Shown here: positions 1 to 10,031 of the stretch, one piece after another | How the letters are laid out: each line of letters starts with the position of its first letter | Position numbering within the stretch: the stretch's first letter is position 1 | Assembly: GCF_010093085.1 (NCBI RefSeq) | Contig: NZ_MSRC01000011.1 | Span: 1 to 64,000 of the forward strand | Reading direction: 5' to 3' | DNA: 64,000 bases | DNA from: Bacillus sp. SKDU12 | Lineage (GTDB): Bacteria > Bacillota > Bacilli > Bacillales > Bacillaceae | Program-made: the position numbers and the translations under genes | The notes under the pieces: generated by a model | What the model was told of the DNA's origin: nothing | Seen by the model: only the letters and a program-made list of their open reading frames with translations | The model's database searches: none

Positions 1-3000
1 TGGCGCTGAGCCGTTTCTTCAAATAGCTGATGAACCGTTTTGTCTGTCGGCACAGGCAGTGTTTTTCCTTTCCATGCCTCAAGAAGCGTTTGTTTTTCTG
101 TTTCAGTAACGAGTGACAGGCTCGAAAGCGGCTGGTTCGGGTTTCCGGTTACTGCATCTAGAATTTGCATCCAGTATTGCTTCCAACGTTCAATTGTTTC
201 AGGCTTAAACAGCGCTGTATTGTATTCAAGCACGAACGTCAGCCCTCCGTCCGTTTCGTCAGCCGTCAGTGTGATGTCAAACTTGGCCGTTTTCCGCTCA
301 AACGGATGCGGCTCAAGCTGAATCCCTTTCATCGTTAAATCCTTGATGTTCGCATTTTGCATTGAAAATACGGCATCAAATAACGGATTTCTGCTCGTGT
401 CTCGCTGAACCTGTACGTTCCCGATCAGGTCCTCAAGCGGGTAATCCTGTGCTTCAAAAGCGCTGAGTGCTGTTTCTTTCACTTCGCGAAGATAGTCAGT
501 AAATAACTTTTCACCCTGCGGATACGTGCGCAGCGCCAATGTATTGACGAACATTCCGATCACGCGGCTGACTTCTGCTTGAGACCGTCCAACTACAGGT
601 GAACCGACAATGATATCGTGCTGTCCGCTCAGTTTGGATAAAAATGCACTGTATGAAGCCAGAAGCACCATGTACAATGTGGAATCCGTTTCTTTTGCAA
701 GCCTGCGCAGTTCATCAGCTTTGCCCGCTTCCAATGTAAAAGCAATGCGGTCACCTTCGAACGTTTGAACCGCAGGCCGGCTATAGTCAGTTGGAAGCGT
801 CAGCACCGGCAGCTCGCCTTCCAACTCCTTCAGCCAATGCTCCTCTTGCTTCCTGTAAAGCTCAGACTGAATGAACTGCTGCTGCCACACGGCATAATCC
901 TTATATTGAATACGGAGCGGTTCAAGGGTTTCTCCGTCGTACAGCTTCGAAAGCTCCTCAATCAGCACACCGACAGACGTACCGTCAGAAATAATATGAT
1001 GCATATCGAATAGCAGCACATGCTCAGTGTTTGAATGCTTGATCAGACCCATTCTGAATAGCGGAAGCCGATCGACATGGAAAGGCTTGATAAACTCAGA
1101 TACAATCCGTTCCGTCTCTTCTTCTGCAGCTTCAAAATAGGTCAGCTCACACTCAGCTTCCTCCCAGATCCGCTGCACCGTTTCTCCATCTTTCATTTCA
1201 AAGGTGGTTCTAAAGGCTTCATGTCGCTGCATTAACTGCTGCATGACGCTGTTCAGCCTTTCAACATCAAGTTCACCCGTAAGGCGCAGAACCGCCGGCA
1301 TGTTATAGCTCGTTTGCGCTCCCTCAAGCTTTTCGAGTACGTACATCCGTTTTTGCGGTGAAGAAACAGGGTACGTATCTTGTTTCTTTGCCGGGCTGAT
1401 GCTGATGGCTGTCCCTTTTTCAGCAGTGGCAATAACCTGTGCAAAGCCTTCAAGCGTCGGTGACTGGAAGAGATCTTTGAGTGACAGCTCAACACCCAGT
1501 TCCTGATGGACCAAGGCAAGCATCTTCATGCCTGCTAATGAATGTCCGCCGATATCAAAGAAATGGTCATAAACGCCGACTTGTTCAGCCTGAAGCACCT
1601 GTGCCCAAATGTCTGCGAGTTTTTCTTCGGTTTCATTTCGAGGCGCAACATATGACACACCTCTTGAGACACTGGCATCAGGAAGCGGGAGCGCTCTCCG
1701 GTCGATTTTTCCGTTTCCGGTCAGCGGCAGCTCGTCCATTTGGATAAATACCGCAGGAACCATATAAGCCGGCAGATCCTTCGCCGCATGCTCCCTTAGC
1801 TCTTGAGATGGGATGTCTCCCTCTCCGACAAAGTAAGCGCAGAGCAGCTTGCCTCCCGCTCCTTGATCAACAGCAAGCACGACAGTTTCCTGCACACGGT
1901 CATGGGTTTGCAGCTGATGTTCGATTTCTCCAAGCTCAATGCGCTGTCCGCGGATTTTCACCTGATGGTCGATTCTCCCGATGAATTCAATGTCGCCATT
2001 CGGCAGCCATCTGGCAAGGTCACCCGTTTTATACATGCGTTCGCCGGACATAAACGGATTCGGAACGAACTTCTCCTCAGTCAGTTCTGGACGGTTGTAA
2101 TAGCCTTTCACAAGCCCTTCGCCGCTGACACAAAGCTCTCCGGCAATCCCTGCAGGCTGCACGTGTCCCGCCTGATCAAGGATATATACCTCTGTATTAC
2201 TGACCGGTTTTCCAATCGGAACAGACAGTGTATGCTCCGGCAATTCATCAACCGAATGATATGTTGCGAAAACCGTGCTCTCAGACGGCCCGTACATGTG
2301 AAGCAGTTTGCCTTTCCCGACCGTTTGCAAAGCTTTTCTGATATGCTCAACCGAAGCCCGCTCCCCGCCAAACATAATCTTGCGCAATGTTGACAAGCAC
2401 GATGGATTCAAGTCCACAAGCAGATGAAACAAAGCGGTTGTAATCATGAGAATGCTGATGTTTTCCCGCTCAATAACGCGAGACAGGCGAGCCATATCCA
2501 ATACGGTTTCCTTCGGTATCAGCACAAGCTTGGCACCGTTTAATAAGGAACCGAACATATCAAACATAAACGCGTCAAACACGTAATTGGAAAGTCCGAG
2601 AATCGTATCCTGTTCAGTAATACTGAGATAATTCGTTTCCTTCACCGTGCGCAAAATATTGGCATGTGTCACGATATTCCCCTTTGGTGTTCCTGTCGTT
2701 CCGGAAGTATACGTCAGGTTGGCCATCGCCCCCGAATCAAGAGGCAGCGCGAGATTTTGGGCATCGGCATGATAGCTTTCTTCCTCATCCGCGAGTACAA
2801 CAGCACCATCGAATTCTGCTTTTTCTGCTAAATCCTTTAATGTCTTCTGAGTGAGAAGCACCTTCGCTCCGCTGTCATGGAAGAAATGCCGCATCCGCTG
2901 GATCGGGTGCTCCGGATCAATCGGAACATAAGCTGATCCTGCTTTTAACACCGCGAGAATCGACACAATCATGTCCAGGGACCGATCACATAATACAGCC

Positions 3001-6000
3001 GCTGTTCTGCCTTCGCCTGCGCCAAGAGGAAGAATGCCGCGCGCTAACCGATTGGCCCGTTCATTCAGCTCACGATAAGTAAGTGATTCGCCTTCATATT
3101 GAAGCGCAGGATGATCTGGTGTTTTCGCCGCTTGCTCTTCAAACAGCTGAACGATCGTTTTGTCTTTCGGATAAGATGTTCTTTCTGGATTAAACTGTTG
3201 AATGTGAGAAGCAGCCTCCTCTTCAGAAAGAAGCGTGTATTCAGCTATTTGTCTTTCAGGCTCAGCCGAAGTATCTTCAAGCAAACGTGCAAAATGGTTG
3301 AGCATCCTTTCAGCCGTGCTTTGTTTAAATAGCTTCGTGCTGTAGTCCAATTCAAGCTCAATGCCTTGATCGGTTTCTCTCGCCTGCATCGTCAAATCAA
3401 ATTTAGCAATCTTGAAGTTGGTCTCATGAACAGATATAGCCAGATCACCGACAGCCGGAATGCCCTCTGTCGCGTTTTGAAGACTGAACATCGTGTCAAA
3501 CAGCGGATGTCTGCTTACATCACGCGGGATATTCAAATCATCAACAAGCCACTCAAACGGATAATCCTGATGAGAAAAAGCCTCCAGCACGTGCTTGCGT
3601 ACGCGCGCGATTAAATCGGTAAACGTCTCGTTCTGCTTCACCTCACTGCGGATCGCGAGCGTATTGACAAACATCCCGACAATGCCCTCTGTATCAGAGT
3701 GGTTTCTGCCCGCTAACGGCGTCCCGACAATAATGTCATCTTGCCCGGTATACTTTGACAAAAGCGTATAGTAAGCAGATAGCATGACCATATACAGCGT
3801 GGCGCCATTTTGTTCAGCCAAACGATTAAGGCGATCCTTCAAACAAGCATCCAGCTTGATTGACACCCGGTCTCCTTCAAAGCTTTGAACAGACGGTCTC
3901 GGGTAATCGGGCTGAAGCTGAAGCACAGGAAGCTCGCCCGCAAAAGTTCCCTTCCAATACGCCCGGTCGCTCTGATACCCTTCAGCGGCCTGACCGCTTT
4001 GCCACACGGCGTAATCCTTATACTGAACACGAAGCTCTGGAAGCTGTTCGCCTCTGTATAACTGTGCTAACTCCTCCAAGATAATGCCGATGGATACACC
4101 GTCAGAAATCAAATGATGCATGTCAAACAGCAGCATATGACGGTTCTCTTCAAGCTCCATCAAGCCGATTCTGAATAGCGGCGCTTTTGCCAAGTCAAAT
4201 CTTCGGACAAATGAAGTTATAACCGCTTCATCGGAACGGCCGCCTCTTTCAATCAATTCAATATTGAAATCAATGCTGTCATGAATTTTCTGTCTCGGCG
4301 TGCTGCCTTCAAGAACAAATGACGTTCTTAAAGACTCGTGGCGGAGGATTAACCCTTGAAATGCGCGCTCCAGCTTGTGGATTTCTAAAGGCCCTTCCAA
4401 AATCGCTGCCGCAGGCATGTTGTATCCGACTCTGGTATCGTCGAACTGGCTGACGATATACATTCGCTGCTGGGACAAGGAAAGCGGGTAATGCTCCTGT
4501 TTTTCGGCAGGTTCAATCGCCGCAAATGCCCGGCTGTCTCTGTGATCGACTTCCTCTGCAAGTGAAGCAATCGTCGGATGCTCAAACAAATATTGAAGCG
4601 GAATCTCAGCACCTGTTTCCTTATGAATCTTTGTTAAAAGCGTCATCGCCTTTAAGGAATGACCGCCCGTTTCAAAGAAATTGTCAAAAATCCCCGCCTT
4701 TTCAACATTCAGCACGTCCTGCCAAATGGCTGCGATTGCTTTTTCCGTCTCATTGCGCGGCGCCGTATAGACCGTTCCGCTGACTGCCTTCACCTCTAGT
4801 GCAAACAGCTTGCGTCGGTCTACTTTACCGCTTGGCGTAAGCGGAATTTCTGTGATTTCTGTAAAATATGCCGGCACCATATAGTCAGGAAGCTTTCTCG
4901 CCGCATGCTCCCGCAGACTGACTGGAGCAAATTCGCCGCCAGGCTTCCGCACCACATAGGCGCAAACCTCAAGATTTCCCTGTTCGTCAGGACGAGCCAA
5001 AACAACCGCTTTCGCAACGTCTGGCGCCTGCTGAATCACAGCTTCAATTTCACCAAGCTCAATCCGATATCCGCGGACTTTGACCTGATCATCTTCTCTT
5101 CCTAAATATTCGATTGTTCCATCTGGCAGCCAGCGCACCACATCTCCTGTACGGTACATGCGATCGTCTGGCACGAACGGATCTTGTAAAAACTTCTCAT
5201 CCGTCAATTCAGGCAAATGCAAATAACCTCGGCCGACACCATCGCCCGCGATGTAAAGCTCGCCCGTCACGCCTTCCGGCTGCAGCCGGCCTTTTTGATC
5301 CAAAATATATAAGCGGTTATTTCCCAGCGCTTTCCCGATTGGCACATACGCTGATTGAACGGTACTCTCTGGATTAACCGGATGAACAGACGCGTCCACA
5401 CACGTTTCGGTCGGTCCATACACATTTGTCAAACGCAGCGCTGTGCCTGCTTCCTTAAACAGCTTTAGCAGCTTGTCTGCAACAACAGACGAGAGGCCCT
5501 CTCCTCCGATCAGCATATGCTCCAGTTTGAGCCCTTCAAAATCTCCCGCTGCGATCAGCATTTGCAGATGGGCCGGTGTTCCGTCCGTCGCTTCAATGCT
5601 GTTCCTGCGATAATAGGCAGCAAGCGCAGATCCGTTCGTCACTGTTTTTTTCGGTACGATATAAAGTGTTTGTCCCAAAAGAAGCGACGCGAAGATCTGC
5701 TTTACTGACGCATCAAAATGGAACGGCGCAAGCAATGCCATCCGCAATGTCTGGCTGCCGCTTTGGTAAATCGTCCGCTGTAAAGATTCAACCAAATGAT
5801 GAACCTGGCGATGCTCGATCATTACGCCTTTCGGACGTCCGGTTGTTCCCGATGTGTAAATAATATAAGCAAGGTTTCTCGCGTTCACATCTGCATTCAA
5901 GCTTTCACTCGCACCTTCTGCCATTGCCTGATCAAAATCAATCAGCTCAGCATTAGCTGCAGGAGTCGCAACCTTCGATTCAGTCAGGATAAAGTCCGCA

Positions 6001-7673
6001 CCGCAGTCCTCCAGAATATATTGAATGCGCTCTGCCGGAAAAGCGGGATCGATCGGCACATAAGCTCCGCCGGCTTTTAAAATCCCCAAAATAGACGTAA
6101 TCACCCGTTCTGAGCGTTCAATCAGTACCGCGACAGGACTGTCCGGGCCAATGCCTTTCTTTTTCAGCACATTGGCGATACGTGCAGATTGCTCATGTAA
6201 CGATTGATAGGTCAATGTTTGATCTTCAAATACAACCGCCGGCTGATCAGCAAGCCGTTCAGCCTGTTCGCGGAACAGTTCTGGAATCGTCATATCCTTA
6301 CGATAGCTGACAGATTCACCGCCGGCCATCTCAAGCAGCTTCTCTTTCTCCGACTCAGAAACCAGCGTTAATTCATCAATCGCAAGATCTGGATGCACTA
6401 ACGCGTTTTGCAGCATCGTCATCATGCGTTCACAAACATTTTTGATTTCTTCACGCGAAAATAGATCAGTGCGATAATCAAAATCAATGGTAAGTTTCCC
6501 AGTATCCCATCGATCCTTCACATGAATGGAGACATCATTTAATCCGCTGCCGCTGAAAATCGGCTCAGTCAAAAAGGCAAGACTCTCTTCTTTCTGCCAC
6601 TGCATCACTTGATATTCAAGAGATACCGTAAACAGCTTCGTCAAAGAACTTTTCGATTCACGCAAATCATTGATCAGAAGGTTATAAGGGTACTTTTGGT
6701 GACGAAGGGTCTTCATGAGATCCTTCATTCGGTCTTTGACAAAATCTAAAAACGCTTGTCCGCCGTCAATATTTGTTCGAAGCGGAACCGTGGAAACAAA
6801 CATTCCGAGCATCTGCTTCTCTTTCGCATTCGTCCGGTTGCCCATAAAGGTTCCCGTCACAACATCATTTTGGCCGCTGACTCTGTATAAATAAGCGGCA
6901 AGCACCGATTGAAACACAGAAAGCACACTGACCTTGTTCGCCTCACAAAATGATAGAATCTGCTGATGAAGCGCTTCAGGCACATCTTCAGAGAACCTCT
7001 CAGCACTTAAACTTCCTCCTGCACCAGTATTCCGTTTCAAGGAAACAAGTTCAGGCACCGATTCAAATTGTTTGTTCCAAAACGTCTTGTCCTTTTCAAA
7101 CCGCTTTGATTGAGCATAGTCCTGTTCAGATAAAACATGATCGATAAATGAATGCGAGATGCCTTCTTTTGTGTCTGAACCGCTGGCTAATTCTGAATAA
7201 ATGTGCATAATCGCATTTCCGAGAATATTCATAGAAATTCCATCCGAAATCACGTGATGAACATTTGCATAAAACCACACTTCATTTTCCTTTAACGTAA
7301 ACAAGGAAAAACGGAACAAATCACAATCGTATAACGGCAAAGGTTTTTTCGTTTCCTCCCGGCTCCATTGTGAAATGGACTCTATCGCATTTGGATCTCT
7401 AGTGGTGTCTGTATGTTTTATATCAACAGGCCGATACTCGCTTATATATTGGACTGGCTCCCCGTTTTCATCGAGCCGCAAACGAAGGCGCATGGCGTCA
7501 TTTCTCCGGATAAACTCTTGAATGGCCTTCTCAACAAGCTCCCATTCAATTTTATCAACTGAAACCAGCTTACCAATCCCAGCAAGATTTGAAATACTTG
7601 TGTGAGGATAAAATTTTTCTGTATACCAAATTCGTTTTTGTGCATCCGTTAAAGGGTAAAAAGTTATTTCCAT
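1..7673 (-). CDS. srfAA: Surfactin synthetase subunit 1 (SrfAA), N-terminal ~2557 residues; 3' end outside window
   Basis: Non-ribosomal peptide synthetase that starts surfactin assembly in the cytoplasm. The ATG at 7673 follows a GGGGAGG ribosome site. Domain order is C-A-T-C-A-T-C, and the window edge falls at the start of the third adenylation domain. The condensation motifs HHxxxDG are visible near residues 139 (HHVISDG), 1186 (HHLISDG) and 2225 (HHIISDG). Adenylation cores TSGTTGxPKG lie near 607 and 1655. The two carrier motifs GGHSL put the phosphopantetheine serines at 1006 and 2045. The starting C domain fits a lipoinitiation module that joins a 3-hydroxy fatty acid to Glu, followed by Leu modules; the substrates are known for SrfAA and were not read from specificity codes here. 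The frame is open throughout, with no frameshift seen. comS lies in srfAB and so is not in this window. Confidence 0.97.
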   Translation of the reverse strand, partial: MEITFYPLTDAQKRIWYTEKFYPHTSISNLAGIGKLVSVDKIEWELVEKAIQEFIRRNDAMRLRLRLDENGEPVQYISEYRPVDIKHTDTTRDPNAIESISQWSREETKKPLPLYDCDLFRFSLFTLKENEVWFYANVHHVISDGISMNILGNAIMHIYSELASGSDTKEGISHSFIDHVLSEQDYAQSKRFEKDKTFWNKQFESVPELVSLKRNTGAGGSLSAERFSEDVPEALHQQILSFCEANKVSVLSVFQSVLAAYLYRVSGQNDVVTGTFMGNRTNAKEKQMLGMFVSTVPLRTNIDGGQAFLDFVKDRMKDLMKTLRHQKYPYNLLINDLRESKSSLTKLFTVSLEYQVMQWQKEESLAFLTEPIFSGSGLNDVSIHVKDRWDTGKLTIDFDYRTDLFSREEIKNVCERMMTMLQNALVHPDLAIDELTLVSESEKEKLLEMAGGESVSYRKDMTIPELFREQAERLADQPAVVFEDQTLTYQSLHEQSARIANVLKKKGIGPDSPVAVLIERSERVITSILGILKAGGAYVPIDPAFPAERIQYILEDCGADFILTESKVATPAANAELIDFDQAMAEGASESLNADVNARNLAYIIYTSGTTGRPKGVMIEHRQVHHLVESLQRTIYQSGSQTLRMALLAPFHFDASVKQIFASLLLGQTLYIVPKKTVTNGSALAAYYRRNSIEATDGTPAHLQMLIAAGDFEGLKLEHMLIGGEGLSSVVADKLLKLFKEAGTALRLTNVYGPTETCVDASVHPVNPESTVQSAYVPIGKALGNNRLYILDQKGRLQPEGVTGELYIAGDGVGRGYLHLPELTDEKFLQDPFVPDDRMYRTGDVVRWLPDGTIEYLGREDDQVKVRGYRIELGEIEAVIQQAPDVAKAVVLARPDEQGNLEVCAYVVRKPGGEFAPVSLREHAARKLPDYMVPAYFTEITEIPLTPSGKVDRRKLFALEVKAVSGTVYTAPRNETEKAIAAIWQDVLNVEKAGIFDNFFETGGHSLKAMTLLTKIHKETGAEIPLQYLFEHPTIASLAEEVDHRDSRAFAAIEPAEKQEHYPLSLSQQRMYIVSQFDDTRVGYNMPAAAILEGPLEIHKLERAFQGLILRHESLRTSFVLEGSTPRQKIHDSIDFNIELIERGGRSDEAVITSFVRRFDLAKAPLFRIGLMELEENRHMLLFDMHHLISDGVSIGIILEELAQLYRGEQLPELRVQYKDYAVWQSGQAAEGYQSDRAYWKGTFAGELPVLQLQPDYPRPSVQSFEGDRVSIKLDACLKDRLNRLAEQNGATLYMVMLSAYYTLLSKYTGQDDIIVGTPLAGRNHSDTEGIVGMFVNTLAIRSEVKQNETFTDLIARVRKHVLEAFSHQDYPFEWLVDDLNIPRDVSRHPLFDTMFSLQNATEGIPAVGDLAISVHETNFKIAKFDLTMQARETDQGIELELDYSTKLFKQSTAERMLNHFARLLEDTSAEPERQIAEYTLLSEEEAASHIQQFNPERTSYPKDKTIVQLFEEQAAKTPDHPALQYEGESLTYRELNERANRLARGILPLGAGEGRTAAVLCDRSLDMIVSILAVLKAGSAYVPIDPEHPIQRMRHFFHDSGAKVLLTQKTLKDLAEKAEFDGAVVLADEEESYHADAQNLALPLDSGAMANLTYTSGTTGTPKGNIVTHANILRTVKETNYLSITEQDTILGLSNYVFDAFMFDMFGSLLNGAKLVLIPKETVLDMARLSRVIERENISILMITTALFHLLVDLNPSCLSTLRKIMFGGERASVEHIRKALQTVGKGKLLHMYGPSESTVFATYHSVDELPEHTLSVPIGKPVSNTEVYILDQAGHVQPAGIAGELCVSGEGLVKGYYNRPELTEEKFVPNPFMSGERMYKTGDLARWLPNGDIEFIGRIDHQVKIRGQRIELGEIEHQLQTHDRVQETVVLAVDQGAGGKLLCAYFVGEGDIPSQELREHAAKDLPAYMVPAVFIQMDELPLTGNGKIDRRALPLPDASVSRGVSYVAPRNETEEKLADIWAQVLQAEQVGVYDHFFDIGGHSLAGMKMLALVHQELGVELSLKDLFQSPTLEGFAQVIATAEKGTAISISPAKKQDTYPVSSPQKRMYVLEKLEGAQTSYNMPAVLRLTGELDVERLNSVMQQLMQRHEAFRTTFEMKDGETVQRIWEEAECELTYFEAAEEETERIVSEFIKPFHVDRLPLFRMGLIKHSNTEHVLLFDMHHIISDGTSVGVLIEELSKLYDGETLEPLRIQYKDYAVWQQQFIQSELYRKQEEHWLKELEGELPVLTLPTDYSRPAVQTFEGDRIAFTLEAGKADELRRLAKETDSTLYMVLLASYSAFLSKLSGQHDIIVGSPVVGRSQAEVSRVIGMFVNTLALRTYPQGEKLFTDYLREVKETALSAFEAQDYPLEDLIGNVQVQRDTSRNPLFDAVFSMQNANIKDLTMKGIQLEPHPFERKTAKFDITLTADETDGGLTFVLEYNTALFKPETIERWKQYWMQILDAVTGNPNQPLSSLSLVTETEKQTLLEAWKGKTLPVPTDKTVHQLFEETAQR

Positions 7674-7961
7674 ATTATGATTCCTCCCCTAATCTTTATA
7701 AGCCGTGAACATGTGCAACGTATTTTCTTTTTCTTATCCATAAAACCTTTTAATTCTTATGACCTAATAATCAAAAAAGTCTAAAGAACCACACAAAAAG
7801 CAGTGCAACGAAACAAAAAAAGCAGTTTACCTCTATTAAACGAACTGCCGCCAACCATCATTGTGGGTTTAACAAGCAGATTACGCCCCGTATCCCCCTC
7901 ATTCCATTAGGAAACATTTCTGTCTATTTATTCATTGTTTTCAATATTTTTTACCTTGTCA
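7674..7961 (-). promoter_or_regulatory. Long untranslated leader of srfAA
   Basis: About 288 nt separate the predicted transcription start (~7961) from the srfAA ATG. I see no convincing gene here. The leader holds a terminator-like hairpin (7822-7848, listed separately) and ends in a strong Shine-Dalgarno at 7683-7690. A long leader is also known for srfA in B. subtilis. Confidence 0.6.
7815..7848 (-). terminator. Terminator-like hairpin inside the srfAA leader
   Basis: On the minus strand GCAGTT (7848-7843) can pair with AACTGC (7827-7822), followed at once by seven T residues (7821-7815). An alternative pairing uses GTTTA with TAAAC. The stem is short and the loop is long, so termination would be partial at best. 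It lies ~113 nt downstream of the predicted start and ~140 nt before srfAA. Confidence 0.4.
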
Positions 7962-7967
7962 CCGTTC

Positions 7968-7996
7968 ACTTTAAATGAAAAAAATATTTTTATCAC
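7968..7996 (-). promoter_or_regulatory. srfAA promoter (SigA-type core)
   Basis: On the minus strand GTGATA (7996-7991) and TAAAGT (7973-7968) are 17 bp apart, with a predicted start near 7961. That places the proximal ComA box centre at about -66, which is where it sits in the B. subtilis srfA promoter as I recall it. The weak -35 and -10 are what an activator-dependent promoter would show. Confidence 0.55.
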
Positions 7997-8018
7997 CGAA
8001 AATTAGGTTAAAAGTTTC

Positions 8019-8034
8019 ATGCGGTATACCGAAA
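8019..8034 (-). promoter_or_regulatory. ComA box, proximal (srfA)
   Basis: ATGCGGTATACCGAAA matches the ComA dyad TTGCGG-N4-CCGCAA with one mismatch in each arm. Its centre is 43 bp from that of the second box, the spacing known for srfA. Phosphorylated ComA, driven by the ComX and Phr quorum signals, would bind here. Confidence 0.75.
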
Positions 8035-8061
8035 GATTCCAGTTTATTTACTGGGATATTT

Positions 8062-8077
8062 TTGCGTCATGCCGCAA
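8062..8077 (-). promoter_or_regulatory. ComA box, distal (srfA)
   Basis: TTGCGTCATGCCGCAA matches the ComA consensus TTGCGG-N4-CCGCAA with a single mismatch in the left arm. Together with 8019-8034 it forms the tandem dyad that recruits ComA to srfA. Confidence 0.82.
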
Positions 8078-8202
8078 AAATTTCCACTAAACATTATTTA
8101 CAGAAAAATAAAAACATTTCAAAAAAACGCTCGACCTATTTACCATAAGCTTTTTAATTCTTTACATAACATCTATTTACAGCGCAAAAACCGAAAAACA
8201 CA

Positions 8203-8234
8203 CAAAAAAAGACCTCTTTATGATAAGAGGTCTT
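8203..8234 (-). terminator. Intrinsic terminator of hxlR
   Basis: AAGACCTCTT (8209-8218) and AAGAGGTCTT (8225-8234) form a perfect 10-bp stem. On the minus strand a run of seven T residues follows (8210-8204). It overlaps the hxlR stop codon and insulates srfA from hxlR. Confidence 0.9.
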
Positions 8235-8595
8235 ACAACGATTCTTTAATGACATTTTTATTGATATCAATCAATTCCATATAGCCTTTCCCCCACTCAT
8301 ACATAGCTTCAAGTATGGGCATCAGGCTTTCTCCTTGCGGGGTTAAGGAATATTCAACTTTCGGCGGGACAACCGGATATACTTCCCTGTGAACAATCAT
8401 ATCCTCCTCAAGCTCTCTCAGCTGATTCACGAGAATCTTCTGCGTAATATCAGGAATCAAAGCTTTCAATTCATTGAATCGTTTTGTGCCTTCTTTTCCT
8501 AAATGCCACAAAATGAGCATTTTCCATTTACCACCGATCACCGCAAGCGTTAATTCTTTCTCACAATTAAACCTTTTGTTGTCCATCCGGCTCAA
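8233..8595 (-). CDS. hxlR: HxlR, activator of the formaldehyde-fixation genes
   Basis: A 120-residue winged-helix protein of the HxlR family, which it names. In B. subtilis it senses formaldehyde and activates hxlAB. The whole protein is the single HTH domain: the segment with [17 protein letters not shown] precedes the recognition region at roughly residues 45-75, and VEYSLTPQG, the wing of this family, lies near residue 99. The start is most likely TTG at 8595, eight bases after a GGGGGG Shine-Dalgarno; the ATG three codons later would sit too far away. It is transcribed divergently from hxlAB, as is usual for a regulator and its target. Confidence 0.93.
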   Translation of the reverse strand: MSRMDNKRFNCEKELTLAVIGGKWKMLILWHLGKEGTKRFNELKALIPDITQKILVNQLRELEEDMIVHREVYPVVPPKVEYSLTPQGESLMPILEAMYEWGKGYMELIDINKNVIKESL

Positions 8596-8736
8596 AAGAA
8601 ATCCCCCCCTCAGTATATTTTTTGTATGTTAAATACGTATCATCACTTACTTACTTTTTTGCAGACACATTTTTATTATAAACACTCATAAAAATAAGCG
8701 AAAGAAATCTGATTGTTTTTCCTAACAGTATCCTCC

Positions 8737-8766
8737 AAGTAACTAGTTGACTTCAAAGTGCCTACT
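8737..8766 (+). promoter_or_regulatory. Candidate HxlR-binding repeats upstream of hxlA
   Basis: Two imperfect inverted AAGT...ACTT units follow each other (8737-8753 and 8756-8766), just upstream of hxlA and overlapping a possible -35 TTGACT at 8747-8752. HxlR is known to bind two sites upstream of hxlA; that these are those sites is inference from position and symmetry. Confidence 0.45.
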
Positions 8767-8828
8767 TCTCAATAAAAGAGGGAACCTATAGAATGAACAA
8801 TACATTCGCAAAAAGGAGTAGATCAGAA

Positions 8829-9461
8829 ATGGAATTACAACTAGCATTAGACCTCGTAAATATCCCAGAAGCCATCGAGCTCGTCAAAGAAGTGGAACAA
8901 CACATCGACGTAGTTGAGATCGGAACACCGGTTGTCATTAATGAAGGCCTCAAAGCCGTTAAAGAAATGAAAGAAGCATTTCCGAAATTGAAGGTATTAG
9001 CAGACCTGAAAATCATGGATGCCGGCGGATACGAAATCATGAAAGCGTCAGAAGCAGGCGCTGACATCATCACTGTGTTGGGAGCTACAGACGACGCAAC
9101 GATTAAAGGCGCTGTAGAAGAAGCGAAAAAACAGAACAAGAAAATTTTAGTAGATATGATTAACGTGAAAGATATTGAATCTCGCGCGAAAGAAATTGAC
9201 GCACTCGGCGTTGATTACATTTGCGTCCACACTGGCTACGATCTTCAAGCAGAGGGCAAAAATTCTTTCGAAGAATTAACGACAATCAAAAATGCCGTAA
9301 AAAACGCAAAAACTGCAATTGCGGGCGGAATCAAACTTGATACGCTGCCAGAAGTGATCAAGCAAAAGCCTGATCTTGTCATTGTCGGAGGCGGAATCAC
9401 AAGTGCAGCTGATAAAGCGGGAACAGCTTCAAAAATGAAACAGCTTATTGCCCAAGGATAA
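8829..9461 (+). CDS. hxlA: 3-hexulose-6-phosphate synthase
   Basis: Joins formaldehyde to ribulose 5-phosphate, giving 3-hexulose 6-phosphate, the first step of the ribulose monophosphate route that detoxifies formaldehyde. The 210-residue TIM barrel belongs to the orotidine decarboxylase superfamily and carries its DxKxxD signature as D59, K61 and D64. The phosphate-binding loops near the end (VGGGITSAADK) are intact. I chose the ATG at 8829, seven to ten bases after AAAGGAG, over the upstream ATG at 8793, which has no ribosome site. hxlB follows after 4 bp. Confidence 0.96.
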   Translation: MELQLALDLVNIPEAIELVKEVEQHIDVVEIGTPVVINEGLKAVKEMKEAFPKLKVLADLKIMDAGGYEIMKASEAGADIITVLGATDDATIKGAVEEAKKQNKKILVDMINVKDIESRAKEIDALGVDYICVHTGYDLQAEGKNSFEELTTIKNAVKNAKTAIAGGIKLDTLPEVIKQKPDLVIVGGGITSAADKAGTASKMKQLIAQG

Positions 9462-9465
9462 CGTG

Positions 9466-10023
9466 ATGAAAACGACTGAATACGTAACGGAAATTCTCAA
9501 TGAGTTACGCCGTTCAGCGGCATATATTTCTGAGGAAGAAGCTGATCAGCTTGCCGACCGCATTCTCTCATCCAACCAAATTTTCACTGCGGGTGCGGGA
9601 CGGTCTGGCCTGATGGCAAAATCCTTTGCGATGCGATTGCTGCACATGGGCTTCAACGCACATATTGTCGGTGAGATTCTCACTCCGCCGCTCCACGAAG
9701 GAGATCTCGTCATAATAGGCTCAGGGTCAGGCGAGACAAAGAGCCTGATCCATACAGCAGAAAAAGCAAAAAGCTTACACGGAGTTGTGGCCGCTTTAAC
9801 GATCAATCCGGACTCAAGCATCGGCAAACAAGCGGATCTCATCGTCAAAATGCCTGGTTCTCCTAAAGACCAATCAAAAGGAAGCAATAAAACCATACAG
9901 CCAATGGGATCATTATTCGAGCAAACTTTGCTGCTGTTCTATGATGCAGTGATTTTAAAACTCATGGAGAAACAAGGACTCGATTCTAAAACCATGTTCA
10001 CCCATCACGCAAACCTTGAATAG
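9466..10023 (+). CDS. hxlB: 6-phospho-3-hexuloisomerase
   Basis: Converts 3-hexulose 6-phosphate to fructose 6-phosphate, the second step after HxlA. The 185-residue protein is one SIS (sugar isomerase) domain: GAGRSG at 43-48 and SGSGET at 86-91 bind the sugar phosphate. I took the ATG at 9466; an upstream in-frame ATG at 9448 lies inside hxlA. The 4-bp gap after hxlA means coupled translation in one operon. Confidence 0.96.
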   Translation: MKTTEYVTEILNELRRSAAYISEEEADQLADRILSSNQIFTAGAGRSGLMAKSFAMRLLHMGFNAHIVGEILTPPLHEGDLVIIGSGSGETKSLIHTAEKAKSLHGVVAALTINPDSSIGKQADLIVKMPGSPKDQSKGSNKTIQPMGSLFEQTLLLFYDAVILKLMEKQGLDSKTMFTHHANLE

Positions 10024-10031
10024 CGTCACAC

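Noticed and set aside
1803-2393. Plus-strand frame of 196 residues
   Set aside because: It is the antisense shadow of srfAA, which has intact NRPS motifs in the other strand.
1-7673. Search for comS, the competence peptide gene
   Set aside because: comS is embedded in srfAB, which lies outside the window.
8069-8284. Plus-strand frame over the srfA promoter
   Set aside because: It covers ComA boxes and the hxlR terminator and has no ribosome site.
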